NCBI GenBank assembly: GCA_947259925.1
Contig: CAMYOG010000028.1
Span: 1-57,930 of the forward strand
Direction of reading: 5' to 3'
Length of the DNA: 57,930 nt
Source: Thermoanaerobaculia bacterium
Lineage (GTDB): Bacteria > Acidobacteriota > Thermoanaerobaculia > Multivoradales > JAHEKO01
Position numbers and translations under genes: made by a program. The notes below the pieces were generated by a model. It ran no database searches. It was not told the origin of the DNA and saw nothing but the letters and a program-made list of their open reading frames with translations. This document shows, piece by piece, positions 35,228 to 45,232 of this stretch (its first letter is position 1; each line of letters begins with the position of its first letter).

Positions 35228-37597
35228 ATGGGAAAAATCCGGGTCAAGGACCTGGCTCAGATGATGGGCATCGCCAACCAGGACCTCGTCTTCAAGTTGA
35301 AGTCGATCGGGGTCAGGTTGGAAGAAGAGAACCCGACCATCGACTCCGACGTGATCGAGGCGGTCCTGCAGGGCAAGAGCCTGCGCAACCCGCGCGAAGT
35401 GATCCTGCGGGACAAGGAAGCCAAGGCCGCGGCACCCGCCGCCCCACGGCGCCGGCCTCCGAGCCGGCGGATGCCGACCTCCCCGCGCCGGCCGCTCCGG
35501 CGTCGGCCGATGATTCAGAAGGTGGAGCCGCGGATCAAGACGATCCCGGTGACCGAGACCAAGCAGGCCCCCGAGGCCGTCCCGCCGGCGGCCGAAGCGC
35601 CGGCCGAGCAACCGATCGAGGCCCCGGCCACTCCCCCGGCCGAAGCCAAGGAGAAGCCGGCGCCGACGCCGGCGGCCGAGCAGGTCGAAGCGCCGGTCAC
35701 GGCCGAGCCGCCGGTCGAAGCGCCGGAGGCGGCGCCCGAAAGAGCGGCCGACCCGTCGGCCCGGCGGAAGCGGCGCACGGAGCGCCGCAAGCAGGCCCAG
35801 GAGGCCCCGGGCCTGGCGTTCAAGGAGGGCGCGCCCGAGGGCGTGGTAACCGTCTCCGAGGGGATGACAGTTCGGGAGTACTCCGAAAAGCTCGGCGTCA
35901 AGGCGAAGGACCTGCAGAAGGCTCTTTTCAACCGCGGCGCGATGGCGACCATCAACCAGGTGCTCGACACCGACCTGGCGATCGAGGTGGCGGCCGACCT
36001 GGGGGTCGAGGCGCGAATCGTCTCGTTCGAGGAGGAGGTCCAGATCCAGGACACGCTCGAGCGCGAGGAGAGCGAGGAGATCAACGTCCCACGCGGCCCT
36101 GTGGTGACGATCATGGGCCACGTCGACCACGGCAAGACCACCCTGCTCGATCACATCCGCTCGTCCAAGATCACCGAGGGCGAGCACGGTGGCATCACCC
36201 AGCACATCGGCGCCTACCAGGTGGAGACCGAGCACGGCAAGGTCGTCTTTCTCGACACGCCCGGCCACGAGGCTTTCACCCTGATGCGCGCTCGCGGCGC
36301 CAAGGCGACCGACATCGTCATCCTGGTGGTCGCGGCCGACGACGGCGTCATGCCGCAGACCAAGGAGGCGATCGACCATGCCAAGGCGGCCGACGTGCCG
36401 CTGGTGGTGGCCATCAACAAGATCGACAAACAAAACGCCAATATCGATCGGGTCAAGAAGGATCTGGCCGAGAACGGCGTCCAGGTCGAAGAGTGGGGTG
36501 GCGACGTGGTCTCGGCTCCGATCGCCGCGCTCACCGGCGACGGCGTACCCGAGCTGCTCGAGCTGGTGCAGCTGACGGCGGACCTGCTCGAGCTTCGCGC
36601 GGATCCGACCCTGCTGGCGCACGGCGTCGTTCTCGAAGCGCGCAAGGAGGCGGGCCGCGGCATCGTCGCCACCGTGCTGGTCCAGACCGGTACCCTGAAC
36701 GTCGCCGACGTCTTCGTCGCCGGCGCCACCTGGGGCCGGGTGCGGGCGATGTCCGACGACCTGGGGCGGAAGGTCGACTCCGCGGGTCCGGCGACGCCGG
36801 TCGAGGTGACCGGCTTCGGCGAGGTGCCCGAGGCGGGTGATCTCTTCCAGGTGGTCGGCGACGAGTCCAAGGCGCGCGGCATCGTCGAGTTCCGCCGCCA
36901 CGAGATGCGTCAGCGCGAGCTGGCGCCCGCACCCTCACGGGTATCCCTCGAGCGACTCTTCGACAACATCCAGGAGGGAGGGCTCAAGGAGCTCCTAGTG
37001 GTGCTCAAGGCGGACGTACAGGGCTCGGTCGAAGTCTTGACCGAGACCCTCCGCAAGCTGTCGACCGACCAAGTGCAGATCCAGTTGATTCGCGCCGGCG
37101 TCGGCGCGGTAACCACCGACGACGTGCTGCTCGCCTCGGCATCCAACGCCGTCGTGGTCGGCTTCAACGTCCGGCCGGAGAAGAAGGCGGCGGACCTAGC
37201 GGCCAAGGAGGAGGTCGACATCCGCCTGCACACGGTCATCTACGAGTTGAGCGACGAGATCCGCAAGGCGATGACCGGACTCCTGGAGCCCACCTTCCGC
37301 GAGGTGGTCCGGGGCCGCGCCGAGGTGCGCGAGATCTTCAGCGTCCCCCGGCACGGCACGGTCGCCGGCTGCCACGTGGTCGAAGGGACGGTGCCGAGAA
37401 ACGCCAGCGCCCGTCTGCTGCGTGACAACGTAGTGGTTTACGAAGGGTCGCTGGCGTCGCTACGGCGTTTCAAGGACGACGTCGCCGAGGTCCGGACCGG
37501 GTTCGACTGTGGCATCCGGTTGGACCGGTACCAGGACGTCAAGCCGGGCGACGTCATCGAGGTCTACGAGCGGGAAGAAGTAGCACCGACCCTCTAG
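35228..37597 (+). CDS. infB: Translation initiation factor IF-2
   Basis: A 789-residue GTPase placing initiator tRNA on the 30S subunit. An N-terminal IF2N motif (IRVKDLAQMMGIANQDLVFKL) is followed by a low-complexity Pro/Ala/Glu linker, a second IF2N-like element (MTVREYSEKLGVKAKDLQKAL), and the G domain with GHVDHGKTTLLD, DTPGHEAF, NKID and SAPIAALTG. Domains II, III (C1) and IV (C2, fMet-tRNA binding) reach the end. Residues ~75-95 form an Arg/Pro-rich patch in the linker, unlike the acidic rest. Start ATG with AAGGAG ~13 bases upstream. Confidence 0.96.
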   Translation: MGKIRVKDLAQMMGIANQDLVFKLKSIGVRLEEENPTIDSDVIEAVLQGKSLRNPREVILRDKEAKAAAPAAPRRRPPSRRMPTSPRRPLRRRPMIQKVEPRIKTIPVTETKQAPEAVPPAAEAPAEQPIEAPATPPAEAKEKPAPTPAAEQVEAPVTAEPPVEAPEAAPERAADPSARRKRRTERRKQAQEAPGLAFKEGAPEGVVTVSEGMTVREYSEKLGVKAKDLQKALFNRGAMATINQVLDTDLAIEVAADLGVEARIVSFEEEVQIQDTLEREESEEINVPRGPVVTIMGHVDHGKTTLLDHIRSSKITEGEHGGITQHIGAYQVETEHGKVVFLDTPGHEAFTLMRARGAKATDIVILVVAADDGVMPQTKEAIDHAKAADVPLVVAINKIDKQNANIDRVKKDLAENGVQVEEWGGDVVSAPIAALTGDGVPELLELVQLTADLLELRADPTLLAHGVVLEARKEAGRGIVATVLVQTGTLNVADVFVAGATWGRVRAMSDDLGRKVDSAGPATPVEVTGFGEVPEAGDLFQVVGDESKARGIVEFRRHEMRQRELAPAPSRVSLERLFDNIQEGGLKELLVVLKADVQGSVEVLTETLRKLSTDQVQIQLIRAGVGAVTTDDVLLASASNAVVVGFNVRPEKKAADLAAKEEVDIRLHTVIYELSDEIRKAMTGLLEPTFREVVRGRAEVREIFSVPRHGTVAGCHVVEGTVPRNASARLLRDNVVVYEGSLASLRRFKDDVAEVRTGFDCGIRLDRYQDVKPGDVIEVYEREEVAPTL

Positions 37598-37655
37598 CTT
37601 TCAGCCCTGCGCCCGCGGATCGGCCGTGGGCGAGCCCACCGGGGGGAGACACCTG

Positions 37656-37949
37656 ATGACCTTCGCTCTCGTTGTCGCCCGCCTTCACCTGCCGGGAGTA
37701 CGCAGCCTCAAGCAGAAGCGACGTGTGGTCAAGAGCCTGATGGACAGGATTCACCAGCGTTATCGAGTCTCGATCGCCGAGACCGGTTTCCACGACACAC
37801 ACCAGCGGGCCGAGATCGCCCTGGCGATGGTCCACCGCAACCAGCACGAGGTGGAGCGACTGCTGGACGCGGTACGCCGGATCTTCGACCTGCAGCCCGA
37901 CGCGGAGCTGACCGAGTGGCTGCCGGAGCTGGTCGAGGGCGCGTCGTGA
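37656..37949 (+). CDS. DUF503 (YlxP-like) protein
   Basis: A 97-residue protein of the YlxP/DUF503 family, of unclear function, always encoded between infB and rbfA. The core shows ALVVARLHLPGVRSLKQKRRVVKSLMDRIHQRYRVSIAETGFHD in modified form, with the characteristic LKxKRxVxxSL. The ATG at 37656 follows GGGGGGAG; it overlaps the rbfA start by 4 bp. A possible role in 30S maturation or rRNA binding is inferred from its neighbours. Confidence 0.88.
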   Translation: MTFALVVARLHLPGVRSLKQKRRVVKSLMDRIHQRYRVSIAETGFHDTHQRAEIALAMVHRNQHEVERLLDAVRRIFDLQPDAELTEWLPELVEGAS

Positions 37950-38293
37950 GCCGCCGCACCCACCGGGTCGAGGATCTCCTGCGCGCCGAGCTGTCGTCGC
38001 TGATCCTCCGGCGGATGAACGATCCGCGAGTCCGCCTCGCTTCGGTCAGCCACGTCGACGTCAGCCCCGATCTGCGCCGTGCCCGGGTCCTCCTCTCCGC
38101 CCTCGGCAGCGACCACGAGCGCCAGGAGTGCCTGGCCGCCCTCCAGCACGCGAGCGGCTTCCTGCGCACCCAGCTGGCCCGTGGGCTGCGCCATATGAAG
38201 TCGATCCCGGAGCTGGTCTTCGAGCTCGACGAGGGACCTGAATACAGTCAACACATCAGTTCGATTCTCGAGGATCTCGATACCCATGACTGA
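37946..38293 (+). CDS. rbfA: Ribosome-binding factor A
   Basis: A 115-residue KH-fold 30S maturation factor. THRVEDLLRAELSSLILRRMNDPRV is the family N-terminus, followed by HVDVSPDLRRARVLLSALG and a C-terminal VFELDEGPEYSQHISSIL. It starts at a GTG inside the DUF503 stop and overlaps nrnA by 8 bp. Confidence 0.92.
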   Translation: MSRRTHRVEDLLRAELSSLILRRMNDPRVRLASVSHVDVSPDLRRARVLLSALGSDHERQECLAALQHASGFLRTQLARGLRHMKSIPELVFELDEGPEYSQHISSILEDLDTHD

Positions 38294-39263
38294 CACACCA
38301 GAAGACCTGCTCAGGGAACTCCGAAGTCACGAGCGTTTCCTGCTCACCAGCCACGCCAATCCGGACGGCGATGCGATCGGCTCAGCCGTCGGTCTCGCCC
38401 GCATCCTCCGCAGCCTCGGCAAGGGCGTAGTGATCTGGAACCGGGACCCGACGCCACGGGTCTACCTGTCGCTCCCCGGCAGCGATCGCATCCACCACGG
38501 CGAGGAGGCGCCGGCCAGCTTCCCGGACGGCTTCGACGCGCTGGTGGCGCTGGAGTGCCCGACGCTCGATCGGACCGGCCTCCACGAACAGCTGCAGAAC
38601 GGCCTGCCGATCCTCAACATCGACCATCATCTCGGCAACGAGCAGTACGGCAAGGTCAACTGGGTCGACACCTCCGCACCGTCGCTCGGCGAGATGATCC
38701 ACCGCTTGGCGCGGGCCCTGAACGTCACCGTCGACGAGGCGACCGCGACCTCGCTCTATCTAACCCTGGTCACCGACACCGGGAACTTCCGTTTCGCCAA
38801 CGCCACCTCGCGCGCCTTCGAAGCCGCGGCCGAGCTGGTCAAGGACGGGGCGCAGCCGCAGGAGGTCGCGCGCTGGCTCTACGAGAGTCAGCCGGAGTCG
38901 GCGGTCCGACTTCTCGGCGAAGCGCTCCAGACCCTGGTGGTCGACGCCGACGGCCGGATCGCGACCCTCCTCCTGACCCAGGAGATGACCCAGCGCGCCG
39001 GCGCCAGGCCGGGCGACTCCGAGGGCTTGATCGACGTTCCCCGCTCGATCGCCGGGGTCAAGGCGGTCGCGGTCGTGCGCGAGCTCGGGCCGGGCAAGTG
39101 CAAGGTGTCGCTGCGGAGCCGAGGCGACCTCGACATCGAGAAGATTGCCCGCGCCCACGGCGGCGGCGGCCACCGCAACGCCGCCGGCTTCGCTTTCGAC
39201 GGCGAGTGCGAGGCCGTCCGCCAGGAGGTCGTTCGCCAGCTGACCGAGATCCTGGGGAGTTGA
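38286..39263 (+). CDS. nrnA: DHH phosphoesterase, NrnA-like oligoribonuclease/pAp phosphatase
   Basis: A 325-residue DHH-DHHA1 protein. The metal-binding motifs are SHANPDGDAIGS, NIDHHLGNEQYG and VTDTGNFRFANAT, and the C-terminal domain has GGGGHRNAAGF. NrnA enzymes degrade 2-5-nt RNA and pAp. It overlaps rbfA and precedes truB (ATG in its TGA), the standard rbfA-nrnA-truB order. Confidence 0.92.
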   Translation: MTDTPEDLLRELRSHERFLLTSHANPDGDAIGSAVGLARILRSLGKGVVIWNRDPTPRVYLSLPGSDRIHHGEEAPASFPDGFDALVALECPTLDRTGLHEQLQNGLPILNIDHHLGNEQYGKVNWVDTSAPSLGEMIHRLARALNVTVDEATATSLYLTLVTDTGNFRFANATSRAFEAAAELVKDGAQPQEVARWLYESQPESAVRLLGEALQTLVVDADGRIATLLLTQEMTQRAGARPGDSEGLIDVPRSIAGVKAVAVVRELGPGKCKVSLRSRGDLDIEKIARAHGGGGHRNAAGFAFDGECEAVRQEVVRQLTEILGS

Positions 39264-40174
39264 TGAGGGACGGTCTTCTGCTGGTCGACAAGGCCGCCGG
39301 CTGCACGTCGCACGACGTCGTCCGGCAGGCACGACGGCTGCTCGGCCAGAAGAAGATCGGCCACTGCGGCACCCTCGACCCGGGTGCGACCGGGCTGCTG
39401 GTGCTCACCCTGGGCAAGGCGACGCGCCTGACCCGCTTCCTGATCAGCGCCCCGAAGGTGTACGTCGGAACCATCCGCTTCGGAGTGACCACCGATACCT
39501 ACGACGGCTCCGGCACGGTGCTCGGCGAGCAGTCGACCGAGGGCCTGACCGGCGACCGGATCGCCGAGGAGATGGCGGCCGTGGTCGGAACCTTCGAGCA
39601 GGCGGCACCCGCCTACAGCGCCAAGAAGGTGGGCGGGGTCAAGTACTACGAGCTGGCGCGGCGTGGCGAGGAGGTGCCGGAGAGCCGCAAGGAGATCACG
39701 GTCTTCGACTTCTCTCCCACCGGGCCACTCGAGGACGATTCGATCCCGTTCCGGCTCGCCTGCTCGTCGGGAACCTACGTGCGCAGTCTGGCCTTCGACC
39801 TGGGCGAAGTGCTCGGATGCGGCGCCCACCTGGCGTCGCTAGAGCGGCTTCAGGTCGGCCCGTTCCACCTGGCCGACGCCGCCCGGATCGACGCTCTCGG
39901 CGAAGACCCCCAGCCCGACGACCTGCCGGCCAGCTCCTGGATCCCGTTCGACGACATCCCGCTGCCGTTCAGCCAGGTCGACACCGACGCTCAGCAGGAG
40001 CGGCGCATCATCCACGGTCAGACGGTGCTGATCCGGAGCCTCGACGCGGACGAGGGCGACTGGGTCAAGCTGGTCAACCGGAGCAAGCAGTTGATCGCCG
40101 TCGGCAGCGTCTCCGAGAGGATCGGGGAGTCGGGCGTCGGCGTCATCCAACCCCGCATTGTTTTCAAGAATTAG
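39263..40174 (+). CDS. truB: tRNA pseudouridine(55) synthase
   Basis: A 303-residue enzyme forming pseudouridine 55. Motifs are LLVDKAAGCTSHDVV, the catalytic loop GHCGTLDPGATGLLVL with the essential Asp, TYDGSGTV, APAYSAKKVGGVKYYELAR and CSSGTYVRSLAFDLG. Normal length. Its ATG overlaps nrnA by one base. Confidence 0.95.
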   Translation: MRDGLLLVDKAAGCTSHDVVRQARRLLGQKKIGHCGTLDPGATGLLVLTLGKATRLTRFLISAPKVYVGTIRFGVTTDTYDGSGTVLGEQSTEGLTGDRIAEEMAAVVGTFEQAAPAYSAKKVGGVKYYELARRGEEVPESRKEITVFDFSPTGPLEDDSIPFRLACSSGTYVRSLAFDLGEVLGCGAHLASLERLQVGPFHLADAARIDALGEDPQPDDLPASSWIPFDDIPLPFSQVDTDAQQERRIIHGQTVLIRSLDADEGDWVKLVNRSKQLIAVGSVSERIGESGVGVIQPRIVFKN

Positions 40175-40232
40175 GGCGAAGAGAGTGCCCTTTCTTGTGG
40201 TAGCATCGCACGGTTTGTAGAGGAGACTCGTC

Positions 40233-40499
40233 TTGTCATTCGCAGAGGCAAAGGCCGGCATTATCGAAGAGAGCCGGCTCCACGAAACCGATACCGGATC
40301 GCCTGAGGTTCAGGTGGCCCTTCTGACCCACAGAATCCAGCAACTCACCGAGCACTTCAAGACGCACGCGAAGGACCATCACAGCCGTCGCGGCTTGCTC
40401 AAGCTCGTCGGCCGCCGGCGCCGCCTACTCGACTACCTGAAGAAGCAGGACTTCGAGCGCTACCGCAGCACCATCACGCGGCTCGGCATACGAAAGTAG
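40233..40499 (+). CDS. rpsO: 30S ribosomal protein S15
   Basis: An 88-residue S15, binding 16S rRNA. The typical [27 protein letters not shown] and [23 protein letters not shown] are intact. It starts with TTG (cleaved Met expected as fMet) after AGGAG 8-9 bases upstream; the next residue is Ser as usual. It is followed by a leader and pnp, the standard pair. Confidence 0.95.
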   Translation: MSFAEAKAGIIEESRLHETDTGSPEVQVALLTHRIQQLTEHFKTHAKDHHSRRGLLKLVGRRRRLLDYLKKQDFERYRSTITRLGIRK

Positions 40500-40672
40500 A
40501 CCGATTCCCCCGAAGGCCTAGATTCAGTTCATGACGCGCCGCGCGGCGCGATCAGTGCTCGTACGCGAGCCAGGCGCCGGTGTCGAAGCGTGTTTCTTCG
40601 AGCCGGACGCCCCGAAGGAAGAAGAAGTAGTAGTAGTAAGCAGAAGAAGAGAGAAGAAAAGAGAACGAAAAG
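40500..40672 (+). other. rpsO-pnp intergenic leader with polypurine tract
   Basis: This 173-base gap has a self-complementary GC-rich block (40534-40547) and then, from about 40614 to the pnp ATG, an almost pure A/G tract with GTA repeats. It is much richer in A than the rest of the window. In other bacteria this gap carries the RNase III and PNPase autoregulation site; the hairpin plus purine tract could serve that role. No ORF in it is convincing. Confidence 0.55.
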
Positions 40673-42919
<2,247 letters not shown>

Positions 42920-42938
42920 TCGATCGCGGTAGAGAGTG

Positions 42939-43697
42939 ATGCGACTCCAGGAACTTGTTGATTATCTCGACGAGTACCTGGAGGCCGGGCGCGGTAGCGA
43001 CTTCGGTCCCAACGGCCTACAGGTCGACGGCAGAGCCGAGATCTCCAAGCTGATCAGCGGAGTCTCGGCCTGCCACGAGCTGTTTGTCCGCGCCCACGAG
43101 CTCGGGGGCGACGCCGTCCTCGTGCACCATGGGCTGTTCTGGAAGAGCGGCGAGCCAAAGCCGCTCACCGGTGTCCTCTACCGCCGCGTCGCCGAGCTGA
43201 TCCGCAGCGACATCGGCCTGATCGCCTACCACCTGCCACTCGACCGCCATCCGGAGGTCGGCAACAACGCGGTGGCGCTGCGCTCCCTGGGCGTTGAGGA
43301 GCTGAACCCATTCGCCGAGTTCGGGGGTGAGCCGGTCGGGTTCTGGGGTCGGCTTCCCGAGCCGCTCTCTCCGGCCGACCTGGTCGAGCGTTGCACCGAG
43401 CTGTTCGGTCAGGAGCCGGCGCTCGAGGGCTCGGGGCCAGAGCAGATCGCGACCCTCGGCATCGTCAGCGGCGGCGGGCAGACGGTGATCCACGAGTCGA
43501 TCGAGCTCGGGCTGGACGCCTACATCACCGGCGAGAGTACCGAGTGGGTGATGAACGTCGCGCGCGAAGCGGGCGTCCACTATCTCGCCGCCGGCCACTA
43601 CGCGACCGAGCGGCTCGGCATCCTCGCCCTGGGCGACCACCTCGCCGAGCGCTTCGGGCTCGAGGTCGAGTTCATCGATATTCCAAATCCGGTATAG
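42939..43697 (+). CDS. Nif3-like dinuclear metal-centre protein
   Basis: A 252-residue protein of the Nif3/YbgI/DUF34 family, which forms hexamers with a dinuclear metal site. Metal ligands are visible in VLVHHGLFW, YHLPLDRH and YLAAGHYATERLG, with GESTEWV. GTP cyclohydrolase-like roles have been proposed but are unsettled. GTG 42936 is an alternative start; GAGAG precedes both. 19 bp after pnp, it may be transcribed with it. Confidence 0.88.
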   Translation: MRLQELVDYLDEYLEAGRGSDFGPNGLQVDGRAEISKLISGVSACHELFVRAHELGGDAVLVHHGLFWKSGEPKPLTGVLYRRVAELIRSDIGLIAYHLPLDRHPEVGNNAVALRSLGVEELNPFAEFGGEPVGFWGRLPEPLSPADLVERCTELFGQEPALEGSGPEQIATLGIVSGGGQTVIHESIELGLDAYITGESTEWVMNVAREAGVHYLAAGHYATERLGILALGDHLAERFGLEVEFIDIPNPV

Positions 43698-43726
43698 GCG
43701 ACCGCTTCCGGCCTCGACGCGGTCCG

Positions 43727-43754
43727 TTGGGTGCCCCGGTCCGGTCTGTATAGG
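43727..43754 (+). promoter_or_regulatory. Weak sigma-70-like promoter of the secreted protein gene
   Basis: TTGGGT (43727-43732), 16 bases, TATAGG (43749-43754). It would start transcription only ~5 bases before the GTG at 43766, giving a nearly leaderless mRNA. Confidence 0.4.
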
Positions 43755-43765
43755 ATTCCTTCGAC

Positions 43766-44614
43766 GTGAGGCTTCCGATTCGCGGCGCGGCGGCGCTCGC
43801 CGTACTCTGGCTCTCGGTTCCCGGCCCGGCCTCGGCCGCCGAGGACGCGCAGGCGATCATCGAGAGGGCGTTCGAAGCGGCGAAGACGAACGAGGCCCTC
43901 GCCCGCGGCTACGTCTTCCACGAGCGGGTCGAGGAGCTCAGGTTCGACCGGAAAGGCGCCGAGAAGAAGCGGCAGTCCAAGACCTGGGACGTGACCCTCT
44001 TCGAGGGCAGCGGCTACTGGCGGCTGATCGCCCGCAACGACGAGCCGCTCGATCCCGAGGCCGCGGCCAAGGAGCAGAGAAAACTCGACCGGCACATCAC
44101 CAAGCTGCAGAACGAGACACCGAGGCAGCGGGCGCAGCGACTGGCCAAGGTCGAGAAAGAGCTGCGCGAGGGCGAGGAGTTCCTGGAAGAGATCACCCAG
44201 GCGTTCGATTTCCGGCTGATCGGCGAGGAGGAGATCGACGGCATCGCGACCTGGGCCATCTCCGCGGAGCCGAAGCCCGGCTACGAGCCGCCCAATCGAC
44301 TGGCGCGCGTGCTGCCCGAGGTGCGCGCCACGCTGTGGGTCGCCCAGGAGAGCTACGGCTGGGTGCAGGCCGACATCGAGACCCTCGGCGACATCACCTG
44401 GGCGGCGGTCTTCAAGCTGCGCAGTGGCACGCAGATCCGCTTCAAGCAGCGTCTCCTCGACGAGAAGGTCTGGATCACCGAGAGTTGGAGCGTGAGGTAC
44501 AAGGCGAGAATCGCGTTCCTCTACCGAATGGACGCCGAGCTCATCGGCACCTACAGTAACTTCCGCCGCTTCGCCACCGATACCACCGTCACCGGCTGGT
44601 CCGTGATCGACTGA
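43766..44614 (+). CDS. Secreted protein, possible LolA-like fold
   Basis: A 282-residue exported protein starting at GTG with a signal peptide (residues 1-24, ending ASA-AEDA). A charged coiled-coil-prone stretch lies at ~95-135 (KEQRKLDRHITKLQ, EKELREGEEFLEE). The rest is beta-rich: LWVAQESYGWVQADIETLGD and IRFKQRLLDEKVWITESW resemble outer-membrane lipoprotein-sorting (LolA/LolB-fold) proteins. The function is not established. It is preceded by a promoter and followed by convergent VanZ-like gene. Confidence 0.65.
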   Translation: MRLPIRGAAALAVLWLSVPGPASAAEDAQAIIERAFEAAKTNEALARGYVFHERVEELRFDRKGAEKKRQSKTWDVTLFEGSGYWRLIARNDEPLDPEAAAKEQRKLDRHITKLQNETPRQRAQRLAKVEKELREGEEFLEEITQAFDFRLIGEEEIDGIATWAISAEPKPGYEPPNRLARVLPEVRATLWVAQESYGWVQADIETLGDITWAAVFKLRSGTQIRFKQRLLDEKVWITESWSVRYKARIAFLYRMDAELIGTYSNFRRFATDTTVTGWSVID

Positions 44615-44633
44615 GCCGGCGCCGAGTGGGCGT

Positions 44634-45197
44634 CTAGCGAAAGCGCCGGCGGAAGAGGTCCCGTTCGCGCGCTCGCGTCAACGCCAGGGTCGCGACGATC
44701 GCCATGAACCCAGCGAGGACGTTCCTGCCGACGTCGACCAGGTCGTAGACCCGATTGGGGAGGAGCGCCTGGATCCCTTCATCGAGCCAGCCCAGCAGTC
44801 CGGTCACCACGACGGCGAGCACGGCTGGCACCGGGACGCGTCGACCGTTTCGCGCCCGCTCGGTCAGTGCCTGGTGGATGAGGACGGCGACCAGCCCGTA
44901 CTCGAACAGGTGCGTGCGCTCCTCCGGCCCGATCCCCATTCTGACCACCACCATCGCGTAGACGGCGACGACGCCGAGCGCGACCCAGATCTCGCGCCGC
45001 CCGGGGCGCCGCTTCAGAGCACTGGCGGCGATCGCTCCGACGACCATGAGGAAGCCGACGATGAACGACAGGTCGAGCAGGTCGCGCTCGCGCAGCACCC
45101 GGGCCAGCCTGCCCGCCAGCCCGAGCGTCGAGTAGATCGCCACGACGGCAGCGAGGGCCCAGAACCAGAGGCGCCGCTCCCGACCGGAGGTGAACAA
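44634..45197 (-). CDS. VanZ-like membrane protein
   Basis: A 187-residue protein with four to five membrane helices. The VanZ-type C-terminal signature is GWLDEGIQALLPNRVYDLVDVGRNVLAG. VanZ proteins affect teicoplanin resistance or envelope behaviour in some hosts; role here unknown. The frame has no ATG or GTG between the metG stop and the first helix, so the TTG at 45197 (LFTSGRERRLWFW) is the only standard start; it begins 36 bp after metG. Confidence 0.65.
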   Translation of the reverse strand: MFTSGRERRLWFWALAAVVAIYSTLGLAGRLARVLRERDLLDLSFIVGFLMVVGAIAASALKRRPGRREIWVALGVVAVYAMVVVRMGIGPEERTHLFEYGLVAVLIHQALTERARNGRRVPVPAVLAVVVTGLLGWLDEGIQALLPNRVYDLVDVGRNVLAGFMAIVATLALTRARERDLFRRRFR

Positions 45198-45232
45198 AGC
45201 GGGGCGACGAGGATCGACCTCGACGCCCTCCC

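Noticed and set aside
35440..35530. Possible compensated frameshift in the IF-2 linker, where another frame reads Ala/Pro/Asp-rich.
   Set aside because: The annotated frame keeps GC-rich third positions and rejoins MIQKVEPRIKTIPV without a stop; an Arg-rich patch in this linker is possible. Read checking would settle it.
37626..37639. GTGGGC-GA-GCCCAC hairpin between infB and the DUF503 gene as a terminator.
   Set aside because: Loop too small as drawn, no T tract, and it lies inside a conserved operon just before a good ribosome-binding site.
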